NCBI GenBank assembly: GCA_030407085.1
Contig: CM059587.1
Coordinates: forward strand, 92,003,001-92,067,000
DNA: 64,000 nucleotides
Direction of reading: 5' to 3'
Source of the DNA: Trichopria drosophilae
Taxonomy: Eukaryota > Arthropoda > Insecta > Hymenoptera > Diapriidae
Shown: piece after piece, positions 46,096 to 58,224 of the stretch
How positions within the stretch are numbered: position 1 is the stretch's first letter
How the letters are laid out: every line of letters starts with the position of its first letter
Translations under genes and position numbers: made by a program
The notes under the pieces: model-generated
Database searches by the model: none
What the model saw: the letters and a program-made list of their open reading frames with translations, nothing else
What the model was told of the DNA's origin: nothing

Positions 46096-46939
46096 AATTC
46101 AATTATTTTCTTAAATTTTCTTATCGGTCTTAATAGAATCCCGATATTCTGATAATTAGACAAAATTAATGAAAATTTTTGTAAATTCCGAATGGCTGAA
46201 ACTCAATTTTGAATTTGAAGCTCAGCATCTTGTAGAGTGAAAATATTCCCAATGTACCTTTTTCAATTTCAATTTTGCTACGCATTATTTGAGTGAAATT
46301 TAAGAGACAAAAATGTAATTTTTCGGCATTAATGGGTTAATATGAATATTTCCAAACGTTATCCATTTTTTTATTGTTGTCAATTTTATCGATAATGGAA
46401 TCTAATTAACTTTCTAACATAAAATGTTACAAGGCATCTTCTTGTCAATGAAGTTATTATTTATCCCATTATTATTAACAAATATATAAATCTTAAGATT
46501 TATGTCACATATTTTCGACTTTTCCTGTATTATTCCGTAATTTTTTCTATGCGATGCGTCGTTTGTTTCCGGGTTTATTATTTATTGATCGACCTATCGT
46601 GGTTGCCTTGTCGTGTATGTTTATTAGTTATTGTTCTCTGGGCGTTGTGCGAGTTCCGTGGATTCGGAACGTAATTTTGAAAAATATAAATCATCCGGTT
46701 TTGAGATTTCTGAAATTGCCTAAATCATAAATTCGCATTTGTAACGCGTACTGTATGGTGTCAATGGGGTTCAATTAAATCGTTTAACTAGAATATTTAT
46801 ATTATTCTAGTCTTACTTTAATCCTCCTTATATATTTTAATGAATACTTTTATTTTATTTTAGTACTAGTGTAAAATGCATACACATTTCTATGTCCTGT
46901 GAATTGTATAAATATGGCCAACTTCCACCGATTTTTCAC
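46096..46939. other. Spacer, nothing recognised
   Basis: Slightly GC-richer at 46550-46680, without splice-supported frames. Confidence 0.4.
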
Positions 46940-46980
46940 ACTCTTTCTGAAGATGACCCGAGTTAGGTTCGAAATATCAA
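46940..46980 (+). repeat. CTGAAGATGACCCGAG...GAAA motif, retroelement 3'-end type
   Basis: TTCTGAAGATGACCCGAGTT is followed by AGGTTCGAAATATC. It is the plus-strand counterpart of 35479-35520. The CTGAAGA / short stem / GAAA order resembles a hammerhead-like core, with A replacing T in CTGATGA. Confidence 0.4.
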
Positions 46981-49728
46981 AATTATGGAATTTTATTATT
47001 TAAATTTTCAATTATTATTTATTATTTTTTATTTATTTTTTTAAAATTTTTTATTATGTTTTTTTATTTTTACAACAGACCATTATATCACCAAAACTGT
47101 GAATTTAATTTCAAAATATACCAAAACATTTTTATAAGTTACCCTGTCATCTTTAACGCTTGATTAATTCCAAAAAACGATTTCATTGAAACCCAACGGA
47201 TGATTTTTTTAATGTCGAAAATTTTTTTAAATCTAGTGAAGAAATTTTGTGTGTAGAACAACTTATAGTTGCAAATTTATTATTCAGCAAATTTCAAAAC
47301 ACGCTTTTCGTGAACTCCAGTTTTCCATGATTATTTTTAATTTTCAAAAATTCAATGACAATGGTCACGTACGACGAGGTTAGACCGTATTTTTTTTGTT
47401 ATTTTTAAGTACAGTTTTTGAAAAATCTTCCGGCATATAAAGTATATTTTCGACATAATTGCTACTTTTGACATACAGGTTTCATGATATATATTTTCGT
47501 GATGATAAAAATCTCATTCTCGTATACAACATTTGGAATTTAAAAAACATCAGTCGAAAAGTATCACATTTTTTAAAATATTTATTATATTTTTACAATG
47601 TTTTATGCCTTTGAAGTTGCGCTACTCAATCAGTGAAATTCGGGTGTTAATAGTTTTTAAAATCATTAATTCTTAGCCATATAAGACATGAAAAAAGATT
47701 AAAAATTGTTTAAAATAAGTCAATATACAGAGTAAAGATTACATTTGCAAAATTTATTGTCCAATGTGAAATAATGGAATTGAATGTATTCATATTTGTA
47801 TTTTTAAGTTGATATCAATGTGCTACATACATTTTTGATGCAACATTGCAGAGATAATCCCATTAGCAATTTAAAATCACACAAACGCCACGCTCAAACA
47901 AGTACGTTTCAATTTTGTAAATTTCAGATATAATCACCGGTTTTTAGTAGAACTAAATACGAATGGTTTGGAGTATTGTGATTATTTATAGTATAATCCA
48001 AAGCATCATAATTTCCAATATTATTTGTAAATGAGTTGAACAAATAGACTTAAGACTATTGAGAGCTATTGCTATAATCCGATTTAACATAATATTAGTT
48101 ATAAAATAAAAATTACATAAATTAACTTTAAATATCGAAATAATTTTGTATAATAATAATAAGTAATCGCATTACAAATTATTTTTAGCAACGATGAAAA
48201 TGACTCATAATGTAAACTTTCAAATATAAAAATGTGAATAAATGGCATTCAACAATTTAACGTAAAGAACCAAATTTTCAATGTTTATTTTTTTTTTATT
48301 AATTAGTACTTTTAAATAATCAGTTAGTATCTTTTTCTGCTGGTATTTTTTTTAAGACCAGAGTAAGAAAATTTACATGACAAATTATATTTCAACGTTG
48401 ATAATCCATCAGGATTGATTCATCAGTGTGACTCAGAATTTCAGTAGTAACGACAAGGATAAAATGTGTCTGATCCATATTTATACTTGCACTACTGAAC
48501 ACTGCAACTCACCAGATTTTTCCAATCTAATTTACCTTCTTAATCAGTTAAATTTCTAGATTTTTAATAATAGCAAATAAATTAAATACAAGAGAAATTT
48601 CTATGAAACTCACCGCAGTGTAAGAAATTTTATTGTAATATATTACGTGTTAGTTAATCTACACCGCTCTATTGTTTGTTTTTAATATCAATTAATCAAT
48701 TCATTGACATAGTTTCCTTTTTTAAATCACTTTCTTACTATGATTTTGCAATTTAAATGGATATTAGTAAACTTTTTCCTTGTAAATAAATTTCACTATT
48801 TGCAAGACATTTTAACATGATATTAATTTGTTCTGCCTGAAAATATTTTCAGTTTTTTACCTACAATTATGACCAATATAAATGTGTTTTTTTACTTACT
48901 TATTTGTGTATTTAATCTCTGATGAGAGTTACAAAAAAGAGGCAAAAACAAAAAATAGTATCGTGATAATCATTAGGCTATTCATTAAAATAAATTCGAA
49001 ACCCTTGGTCAAGCCAAAAATTCAACTGTTTAAAAAACAATCTAGACTTCCCTCTTCTAACCATACCTGGATAAAAGTGTTAGCAAGCTAAGTTGAAGGT
49101 ATTAGTTACAGGCTTAACGTTAGGCACTTTCGTAATGCGATAACATTTCAGCAGGCACGAACATTAAAAGGTGCTTACAGAAGGGTTCGTATATAGGGTG
49201 GCGATTTAAGTGCACGATGGTAGGCTTTAATTGCTTCGTGCAAATTTTAATGAAGTACTTGAAATTATATCCTCCGAAGTGTACACTTTAATACAAGAGT
49301 TTTGAGGCAAAAAGTCCTGCAACAAAACCTTCAAGATCGGCTCTTTAAACTTACTAAGATTTAAGTATTATTTCGAAATATATAAATCAGCTGTAGTGTT
49401 CCACTTCAAAGTTCATTATCGGCTGCTGTCGGCATTAGCATTACCCGAGAGTGCCGCTTGGAGGTTGCATCTATTTAAAGTTATATTGACATTTTTCTCG
49501 AGGAAATTCTATAACGCGGTCGTAAAAAATCGCGTTGGAAATATTAAAAAGTGCCATATCTTGAGAAGACACTGTTATTTACATGTGTCTTGTAGTTTAT
49601 TTTATGACATATTTAATATAATTATCGATAGTTTTTCACCAATTCTCAAAGTGTAAACAACGCGAAAATTACTAAAATAAAACGAAATCTGGGTCATGAA
49701 CGATGAATCATTTTTTAGTTAGCAATTA
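46981..49728. other. Long AT-rich spacer, nothing firm
   Basis: Homopolymer-rich at 46990-47080. A GC-richer patch at 49100-49560 contains an open plus-strand frame (49396-49656), but I found neither acceptor nor family resemblance. It may be conserved noncoding DNA. Confidence 0.4.
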
Positions 49729-50626
49729 CCCAAGCAGCAATCCTAGTCATTTCGACGAAGCCAAAGTCAAAATGCCCTAATGGAGTAAAATTGACCAATT
49801 TTCGACCTAATAACTGTCTTAAAAGTCAAAAAGTCTTTATAGTCGAGAATATAGGGCGAAAAGTACGTAAATATTCCCTAAAATATGCCTAGAAAGTTAT
49901 GTGACTTTAAAGTTATAAATGAGGTTAAAATTCCCAAATTGTGACCAAGAATATGTCTTCATAGTCGAATAGACTTTTAAGTCAATATTAGAGTCCACTT
50001 GGAAGGCTATATGACCGTGCAAAATTACCTTATTCTGACCATTAGGGCGGAATGTCTTAATTGGTCAATATTGGGAAACTAAGACTTCATAACCTGGCTA
50101 GATTTTAACCTGAAAGTCGAATTTACCGCGGAAAATTACTTATAGGGCATTTCGACTAAGAAGGTTAGCCGACGACATATATATAATGCGCATAACTCAC
50201 TTTTATACAAAATAACCTAACCTCAAACTGTACATACGTCAGTCTGAACTAAAATTCAAACCACGATGACTCGAAGAAAACCGTTCCGATTTTCGTCGAC
50301 ATTTTATAGAAAAAAAAGGATCATCCCTCAGGGTTAATGATTGATTTGGAGGCCAATATATATTATTGTTTTTAACCCACAAATGTGGAACATAGCAGTA
50401 TTCTATGCACATATTGTTGCCTCGTTTCTTCATCAACGCCACTATCGTGAAATGATCCATTTTACTCATGACCAGCACCCTACCCTCTTTATAACAGCGT
50501 TCTTTATACAGTTCTTAGCACAGAAGACTTACGAAGTTCATAGGTTATGTACATCTAATGTTATGTCAACATTGGCGAGAAGATCGATTTACCCAACTAT
50601 AATCGATAATCAACTAAAGTAATCGA

Positions 50627-50657
<31 letters not shown>

Positions 50658-51609
50658 CGCAAATTCCCTATAAGTCGCCAATTCGACTTCAAAGTTCACA
50701 ACTTTGAAGTCAAAATTCCCTAAATAAGTAAATTTTACCTCAAGGGCAAGTAATTTATACTTTGAGGAAGGAAATTTGACTTATAGGTCTTATCTTCGAC
50801 TATCAGGTCGAAATTCATACACGCAAGGAAATCATTATCCGCCATGTAATAACGAACATAACCTGTAATATTCACCAGTTATTAAATAATATAATTCTGA
50901 TATTCTGTTGATCAAGTAAAATAATACATATTTTTTATCATTTTCATTGTACAAATTCGAAAAAATCATTACCAGATGATTAAAATGCAAAATAATATTG
51001 ACATACTTTTTACAACAATTACAAACATTTTCAAAATGTACTATTTCTCGAGGCGCATTTAATATTAATAGGGTAGCATAAAATTCTGATCGAGAAATTA
51101 TCAATCGCAGGAAAATTTGCCAATAAATAACGCGCAATTTCATTTGCAATTACTTACCATCATCCGTAATTATTTGTTTTATTGCTGGCTTGTGTTTTGG
51201 TGCAAGCATGGAGATACCATTGGGACAAGTTTTAGAGTTTTACAGTATTGCCATATCATGAGAATATATAAAAACATAAATATACAGGCTTGTCAACTGC
51301 GAACACGAAGGAAAAAAAAATATAATCTACGCGGAGAACAATGTCGACTTATAGGTCGAAAAGAGGTAAATATTACCTAAATATTACCAATTTTCGACCA
51401 CGTACAGGTCCATTTGACCAAATTCGGACTTCGACCTATTGGGAAAAATGCCCTCCATTACCTAATTTCGACCGTAAATTTACTTCCACTTTTGTCCCCA
51501 CTTACCGTCATTCGACTTCTAATTTAGGTAAATATTGTGTGGCCGAGAAAATATCTCGCCCTAATGGAAGGTCGAAAAGAGGTAATTTCGCCCTGTTTTG
51601 CTGCTTGGG
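49729..51609. mobile_element. 1.88-kb element with CCCAAGCAGCAA inverted ends
   Basis: CCCAAGCAGCAA (49729-49740) and TTGCTGCTTGGG (51598-51609) are perfect 12-bp inverted ends, each flanked by TA (49727-49728, 51610-51611). Within the element, three blocks (49750-50165, 50660-50830, 51340-51590) are packed with TTCGACC/GGTCGAA and GCCCTAA/TTCCCTAAA words in both orientations. Between the blocks, sequence at 50170-50640 and 50840-51330 carries only small, unrecognised frames (for example 50341-50622 plus and 50835-51149 minus) and an (ATAC)n(AT)n microsatellite at 50625-50657. No DDE transposase signature was seen. It looks like a non-autonomous DNA transposon with unusually motif-rich subterminal regions, or a composite of nested insertions. 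Confidence 0.75.
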
Positions 51610-51611
51610 TA

Positions 51612-53109
51612 GTAAAGGACCACTAATTCTTTAGTAGTTATAGCCAATTTTTATTGATCCAGTTTTTATTTTATCATTTTTAAAAATCATTTAAAATGTT
51701 ATTTAAAAATCAAATCGTATTTTTTAATTTTAGTAGTTTTAAAATTCATTGTTTTATTTCTACCATTTTTATTTGATACTTCTTTTCTACTGGTCCTAAC
51801 ATATCCATTCATTTTCACGGTCCCCATTTAACACATCCATATTTCTTCTGATGTTTTCATTCTCATGTTCTTACCTCAGTTGCTTTAAACGTTATCTTTC
51901 ACTACACGCAGTCTATATTTCTTCTAATCTCCTTCATCCAATTTCCCTTTTCTTCAATTTCTCATCCCATTATTTTTATCATCGTTTTTACGTGTTAGTT
52001 ATACTTTTGCAGTCATTCTGGTATTTAATTCCTATTATACCTTTCTATGTTAGTTTTCATTGTTATAGCATTGAAAGTTTTATAAACATGAATATTGTAA
52101 TTTTTTGGTTAAGTAGTCCAAAATAGTCAAGAAGTTTAATCGTAAGTTACAATCCTGGAGTTCCTAAAAATTCAATTTTATGGTCGACGATTCGATTGCC
52201 AAAAAGAGATGAATGCAAGAAAGAAGACAAAAAATGTATCACAAATTTATGACCTTCATTTTGTACAAAAGAAATGTTTTGATTTTTGTCTGAAACCACT
52301 TTTAACTGCATCGTTTTATGATTCTGATGATAAAATTTGGTTACTGTTAACTCAAACAACATCACAGGACATTCTCAACAAATACTCGATTTTTGTCCGA
52401 AAATAAAAATGTTTAATCACTATTTTGATATGGAAACGAAGTCGACTTTGCGCGAAAGTCCAAAATATTGCACCTACAATTAGTTAAATATGAAAACAAA
52501 GAATTGTAAAAATGAAGAAAATTGGTAGCATCAATTCCAAGGACAAGCTTTATTGGCAAGTAGTCGGTAAGTAAAACCGTCAGCCGGTCAGAGACGAGGA
52601 GGGGGGGGGGGGTCCAAAATGTTTAAAATCAGCTTCAAGTGATTTATGGTAGTTTATATCATCGACGTCGAATTGCATCTTCTCGTTACTCTTATATTGT
52701 ATATTTCATGATCAATGGTAGTATTATAATAAATGATTATATTAATGAATTATTTTCATCAAAATGTTTATGTACGGTAGTAAAATAAAGCTCTATATAG
52801 AGTAAAAATTATAGATACTGTGACTAAACAATTGTTATCCTAATAATCTGGATCATTAAATATCATATCTGGATTTAGTAGGATAACAAGCAGAATTGTT
52901 CTATACAATCAAATTTAACAATAAACTGAGGGATGTTTCCGTTAGAAAAAGATTTATTTCGAAATATGTATTTACCAGAGTGCTTATTGAACAAAACCTG
53001 ACTTGCATTGATGAGGAATATAATTGGACATAAACTACAACATTTAAAAATAGTCAACTGTATCTCTAACTCTGATACTGTCAACGTACAGATATAGAAA
53101 TTCGTTTAC
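51612..53109. other. Spacer; 12-base G run at 52601
   Basis: Pyrimidine-rich at 51780-52000, and a run of twelve Gs at 52601-52612. Frames at 51851-52126 and 52209-52406 lack coding support. Confidence 0.4.
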
Positions 53110-53319
53110 CCTTATTGAGGCCAAAAAGTAGAGATGTACTAATCCGTAAGGTTGCGCTAATATCTGCTCGGTACCCCCCCCCCCTTCCTCCACAATGTTC
53201 GGAATTCACCACTCATCACATCTGAAGCGTGAGCAAGAGGGGCAAACAATACGAGGAGTAGGGGACTCCCAGATGATAGTGGCGTCACTCAGCGGATTAA
53301 TTCTTTGGCCTCAATAAGG
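53110..53319. mobile_element. MITE-like element with CCTTATTGAGGCCAAA ends, 210 bp
   Basis: The left end CCTTATTGAGGCCAAAAAG pairs with the reverse-complemented right end CCTTATTGAGGCCAAAGAA (16 bp identical). Slightly further in, TAATCCG is also present in both arms. The interior is GC-rich with an 11-base C run at 53174-53184. A target duplication is not clear. Confidence 0.75.
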
Positions 53320-53639
53320 TTATACGAAAAATCTGCCAGTATGTGGATGATAGTAGGGTTGAGTTTTAAAAGCTGCTATTATATTTATTTTTAAGTCCAT
53401 CAACTTTTTAAAAACCGACTTTTTAGAAAAAATTTAATTTTTGTAATCTCTTATATTAAGGGTTTTTGTGGAGCCGTTGATTAAGAATTCCATATTAGTT
53501 TTCCAGAAATTGATTTAATAAGCTCAGTTCAATAATTCGAATCTTAGTTTTAATAGAGTTTTTGAAAATCTAACTAGATGGCTGTTGCCAAAAACACCAA
53601 GTCTCTCCTCATATTTGTATCGCATAATCGGTTTCAGAG

Positions 53640-54550
53640 CCTCCACAACATTGACCTCGCGTAATAAATTCGGAGATTAGCAGTAAAAAAACGATTAGTA
53701 TCTCCGAAAGCAATTCGCCACAGCCGCTTCGCGATCTTTAATGCGAATAAAGACCCTGACTCTAACGGCGGCGTCAGCAAGGCTACGACATGGAAGCGAT
53801 GAGTCGTTTCGCGAAAGGTCGTTTAACCGCATTTGCGCTCTGTTGACTTGGAACCACATTGGTAATAGGGGAAAGAACGTAAAAGACGCCTTGACACAGT
53901 TGGAGTTGGGATGACTCCAAACTCCAACATGTGACTTCGATCGACGTTACTTGGGATACTTCGCAGCATCCGATACTTCTCTCCGGCATCGAATCTAATT
54001 AGACTCGGCTTCCTTTCCCATCTCGCATGTCGAGTATGTTTCTCGCTGGGAATCCCCCGTCAAACTGACAAATTGATTGACAACCGCCCCCTATCGGCCT
54101 TCGACTATAACTGGTGCATTGAGATGATACGCTATCCAATTCGATTAATTAGTTACGCGTCGAGAAGTTTATGTCGTACAGTTCCTGTGCATGGATGAAT
54201 ATTGTTAAAATGAACGTGCAAACACGCAACTCATGAATAATTATGGGCGGGAACGATGAATGGGGAGGATTACAATAGGGTCATGTTTTGGGGAACCCTT
54301 GACGAATCGATCTGTCATCCTACCTTCCTACAGATTTGTAATAAACTTCACTTCCTCTGGGTCTCTTCACGCGTGGGTAGAGATCTGATAAGAAGCTTTC
54401 TACTGAAGTTGGCAGAACATCGATTTTGTACGCAACACCCCTGAATATTCCATGAGGTCCCAATAGGGAATTACCAAAGTTTAGATACTCCTTATCAAAT
54501 ACTTGACCTAGTAGTAAAGTATGTCGGTACGCTGTGTCCAATCATGTTAC
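53640..54550. other. GC-richer island, possible regulatory or exonic sequence
   Basis: About 900 bp with markedly more G+C and complex, non-repetitive sequence than its flanks, for example CGCCACAGCCGCTTCGCG and CTAACGGCGGCGTCAGC. Open minus-strand frames exist at 53783-53989 and 54320-54541 (the latter includes LLGPHGIFRGVAYKIDVLP), but I found no matching splice signals or known family. AGTTGGAGTTGGGATGACTC and its inverse CCAAACTCCAACA form a local hairpin at about 53900. A conserved enhancer, an unrecognised exon cluster or a promoter are all possible. Confidence 0.4.
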
Positions 54551-56480
54551 GCAAATTATTCATGACTAAAATACGTTAAAGTTCTACTCAATTGTTTAGA
54601 CGGTACGTAACACGCATCCATTTATAAAATAATCTTAATTTTATTAGAAATCGAATTCACAATCTTATCAGTATCTACTGAAAATAATAAAGACATCTGT
54701 GAATCTATCACAAAAAATCACATATTCATGTTGTGTATTATTATCAAATCAAATTTTGTTGATAATTTCACAAAATTAATGTACAAAATTTTTATGTCCT
54801 TCAAACAGAATGATCTCCAGGCAATGTTTCTCGTATTTTTTTTATATGAAATTCGAATTCATTCATTTCGCCTCTAATGCTTTAAGACTTTTGAAATATA
54901 CCGATTAAAGTTCTTGATTTCATTTTTAAGAGAATGCTGATGAATGAGTACATCTACTGCCGGTGTACGTACATAATGAACTTTTTATCCCTCCCCCCCC
55001 CTCACCCGCGCGACGGTCGTCTTCGCGTGAATTTATTTATTTTTCGAAAAAGTCGTAAACAACAAATCATCTTATTTATCTCGTAACTAAGAATTTCTCA
55101 AAATAAATTGAAATCAAGATTAATAACTAAAAATACTCTAGATATATTTCAATAACCCAGTTATGAACATTTTCAGATATAATCTCCAATTTACGGGAAA
55201 TACCTTATAGAAATTAGTTTAGACAATCCGTATCATTTTTAAAGATTTAGTAATTCTAAACTATCTTGAAATTGTTGACCCGATACTTCATTGTAATCTA
55301 GATTCTAATACATGATCTTATGTTACAGATATAAATATATTAAAGTTGAATTAGGACACGGTACAAATTGAAGCCACTAATTTACTAAATCACACCACTT
55401 GATCATCAGCAAAATAAAATATTATGAAATATCAATAATAAATATTTCTTATAATACATTTATCGTAATAACGTTTTCAGACACCTCTATTTTAATGTCA
55501 TTGAACTCAATAAAAACCTGCTAAATTCGACATGCTTTTATCGAGGGATTTAACTTTAAACACTTCCTAAACGGCGAAGAAAACAATGCCACTATTTCCT
55601 TTGTTGAAGATGTCATTCAGCGAAACTGCACTGCATTCTATCAATGAGAACATAATGACCTTAGAACAAAGTGATTTTACGAAACGCTTTACAATAGATT
55701 CATTGATTTTCTTGGTTATGTCAGTCCTGTACATGAACTTGCGGATGTAAATGTAACAGATTACTAATTAATTTCACTCATTTTACAAATTATTTTTGTT
55801 ATAACATTTTTAATGTGAATAACATGCAACCCAAAGTCAACTTCTTCAGATTTTTGTATGCTCTTCTCGAGATTCTGTTGTATTTTAGTAGATAAAATAA
55901 GTAAAAGATGTTTACAGTTGACAAGAAACTATTTTCGAGATCAAAATTCACGATTATAGAGGAATCCTAATAATCTTCCCTCAAAGATCATATTACCCAG
56001 TCTAAAATGAGCAGCAAATGTAGTTGATGGTTATTAAGTTACATGCGTATCGAACACAATGATATTACAATTACCTCGTTGATTGCAAGACAAGTAAATT
56101 TACTAATAAAAATGAGACAGACAATAGTATGGCTGAAAAAGGTAAATTAGTAAGGTTATTAATTAATCTGAGCAATTATTTTTATATTGATTCTAGATAT
56201 GATGAATTGAAAATATGAAATGGTGACATGAATGTGAATATTTAAAAAACTATTATCTAAGTACGAGGCATAGTCTTTAGTAGTCTTTAGCCAGAGTTTA
56301 GTAGATATCGGAATAATAAACTTTTTAGAAAAATATCATATCATTTTAAATAAATATGGTTATCATTTTGTACTTTTATGTAGCTATATTAGTCCTCAAC
56401 GTCTATAAATATTTGAGTAAATTCTGTAATTAAACTGAATCGTACTAAATCTAAATCCAATGCGCAATAAGAACTTACTA
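54551..56480. other. AT-rich spacer, nothing recognised
   Basis: Only a 9-base C run (54993-55001) beside CACCCGCGCGACGG stands out. No exon or paired repeat. Confidence 0.45.
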
Positions 56481-56670
56481 AGTCCCAGCATATTTGCGTG
56501 GTTCCGTCCCGTTATATTTGCCTGTCACCGCTCTCTTTTCCCCCCACCTTGCGGGCTGGGGCCTCAGGAAGAGCCTGCTGTGACGTCACGTACATAGCGC
56601 GATTGAGGAGAGTGGAAGAAGCGGCGCTCCCCTTCTTTTGACAAATATAAGGAGACGGGAGGGGAAGACA
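56481..56670. mobile_element. Pogo/mariner-like MITE fragment, copy 2 (inverted, ends lost)
   Basis: It aligns with the reverse complement of 22300-22563. Shared stretches are GTCCCAGCATATTT, CCACCTTGCGGGCTGGGGCC, TCAGGAAG, TGACGTCA (56581-56588) and CTCCCCTTCTTTTGACAAAT. Both terminal inverted repeats are missing. Confidence 0.85.
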
Positions 56671-58200
56671 TTTTCATTGTCCATTCAATTTAAAAACAGT
56701 TTTAATCGTTCAATATCGGAAGGTTTATAAATTGTATAAAAATAAACATTCATATTTAAAGGGTTCGTCTTTATAGCATATAATATCGAAAAACTTTGCA
56801 AAACTTTTATTCAGTTTACATTTTTAAATACAGATTGCCTTTAGCATTTTTGCATAGCTGTTATTGCCGAAACAAAACAATATTTTATTGAATTTATTAT
56901 TTTATATCGTATCCTTTTTATAAATGAAATGTTTGGCATTTGTTTTCCCGAAAAAAGAACTCACATGAACTTTCAGCAACAGTTTGAACCTGTCAATTTT
57001 CATGTTATTCCACTCAATTTTTAATATTTTAATGAAATATCGACAAGCAAGGGTAATTCCAGCAAGATTGTATAATGAAAAGTGTGCATGCATTTCTTTT
57101 AGATTCATTCAAATTGCTATTCAGCTCGTAGTTCCAAACACCTGTTGAAAAAAGTCGTAAGTCTGGTATATATATGGCCTACGAAATATTGACCAGGAAA
57201 CTTGCATCTCCCAATTTATTGAACGTTTAAACTTCTGGCTGTTTAATTACTAAAATTTAAGAGAGCAATTATTTAAGAGGGAACAGATATTTTTTTTTAT
57301 ATATCTACAAGAAGATTTAGTAGTGTTTGATAGTTATTTTTTTTTTATAATTAGATATAATGTTTAAATTAAATGTCAAAACTAAAAATTCCTTGTATTG
57401 TAATTAGAACAACTTATAGAAAATAGTTAGTTTTATTTATTATAATCTCACCATCACAAAAAGAAACAAGTATCATATAATATTTATAATATTTAAAAAT
57501 AATCATAAAAATATTTTGACCGTTTCAACAGTTTTCGACGAGTCCATATTTATCACCTTTCTTAATTGATGCTAATATTATTGCTGCAATGGTTTTTTGG
57601 ATCCATATTCTTAAATGTTTACAGCTTTCACTATTTTTATAAACAACGACCATCAAACTTTGTTGTTGAAATTGCAGTTAAACTCAAAAGTAAAACATTT
57701 ACGACGTAGATACTCGAAGCAAATTAATTTTCGTTGAAGTTTGAGGATTGTACAGCATTTTAGGGTTGTTATCAAGTCATAAATAAGCATACTAAAATTA
57801 AATAGATAACATAAAGTTAATTTTATTAGTTTAACGACGTGGAAAGTGCAATTTTGATACTATACAACTTTCCAATGAAAAAGTATTGATTTTCTACATT
57901 TTTGTTTTATAATTTGTAATATCTGCGATGTAGTTTTTATATCTAAAGGATATATATCGTTTATTACTTCCTATAGTTGCGAAACAAGAGGTTATGTTTA
58001 TAAAAATTGTAAATATATTTCTTATTTTGTCGTCATTTTATAAATAAAGCTGAACTACTTTAGCTGTATTTTATTTTAGAAATTATTTAAATTAAATAAT
58101 CAATGTTAGAAAGTAAGCCATTATTCTTTCACAAATTTGTACCTACATAGACTTCCTCCACAGTCGTACCAAAAACTACAATTATTCCATGACCATAATT
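56671..58200. other. AT-rich spacer, nothing recognised
   Basis: No exon, RNA gene or paired repeat found. Confidence 0.45.
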
Positions 58201-58224
58201 TACCAAGGAAAATGCACATACAAC

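Noticed and set aside
50835..51149. 104-codon minus-strand frame inside the 1.88-kb element as a transposase
   Set aside because: No DDE/D motif, strongly A/T-biased, too short.
54320..54541. 73-codon minus-strand frame as a gene
   Set aside because: Composition is gene-like, but no acceptor, donor or recognisable family; reported only as part of the GC-richer island.
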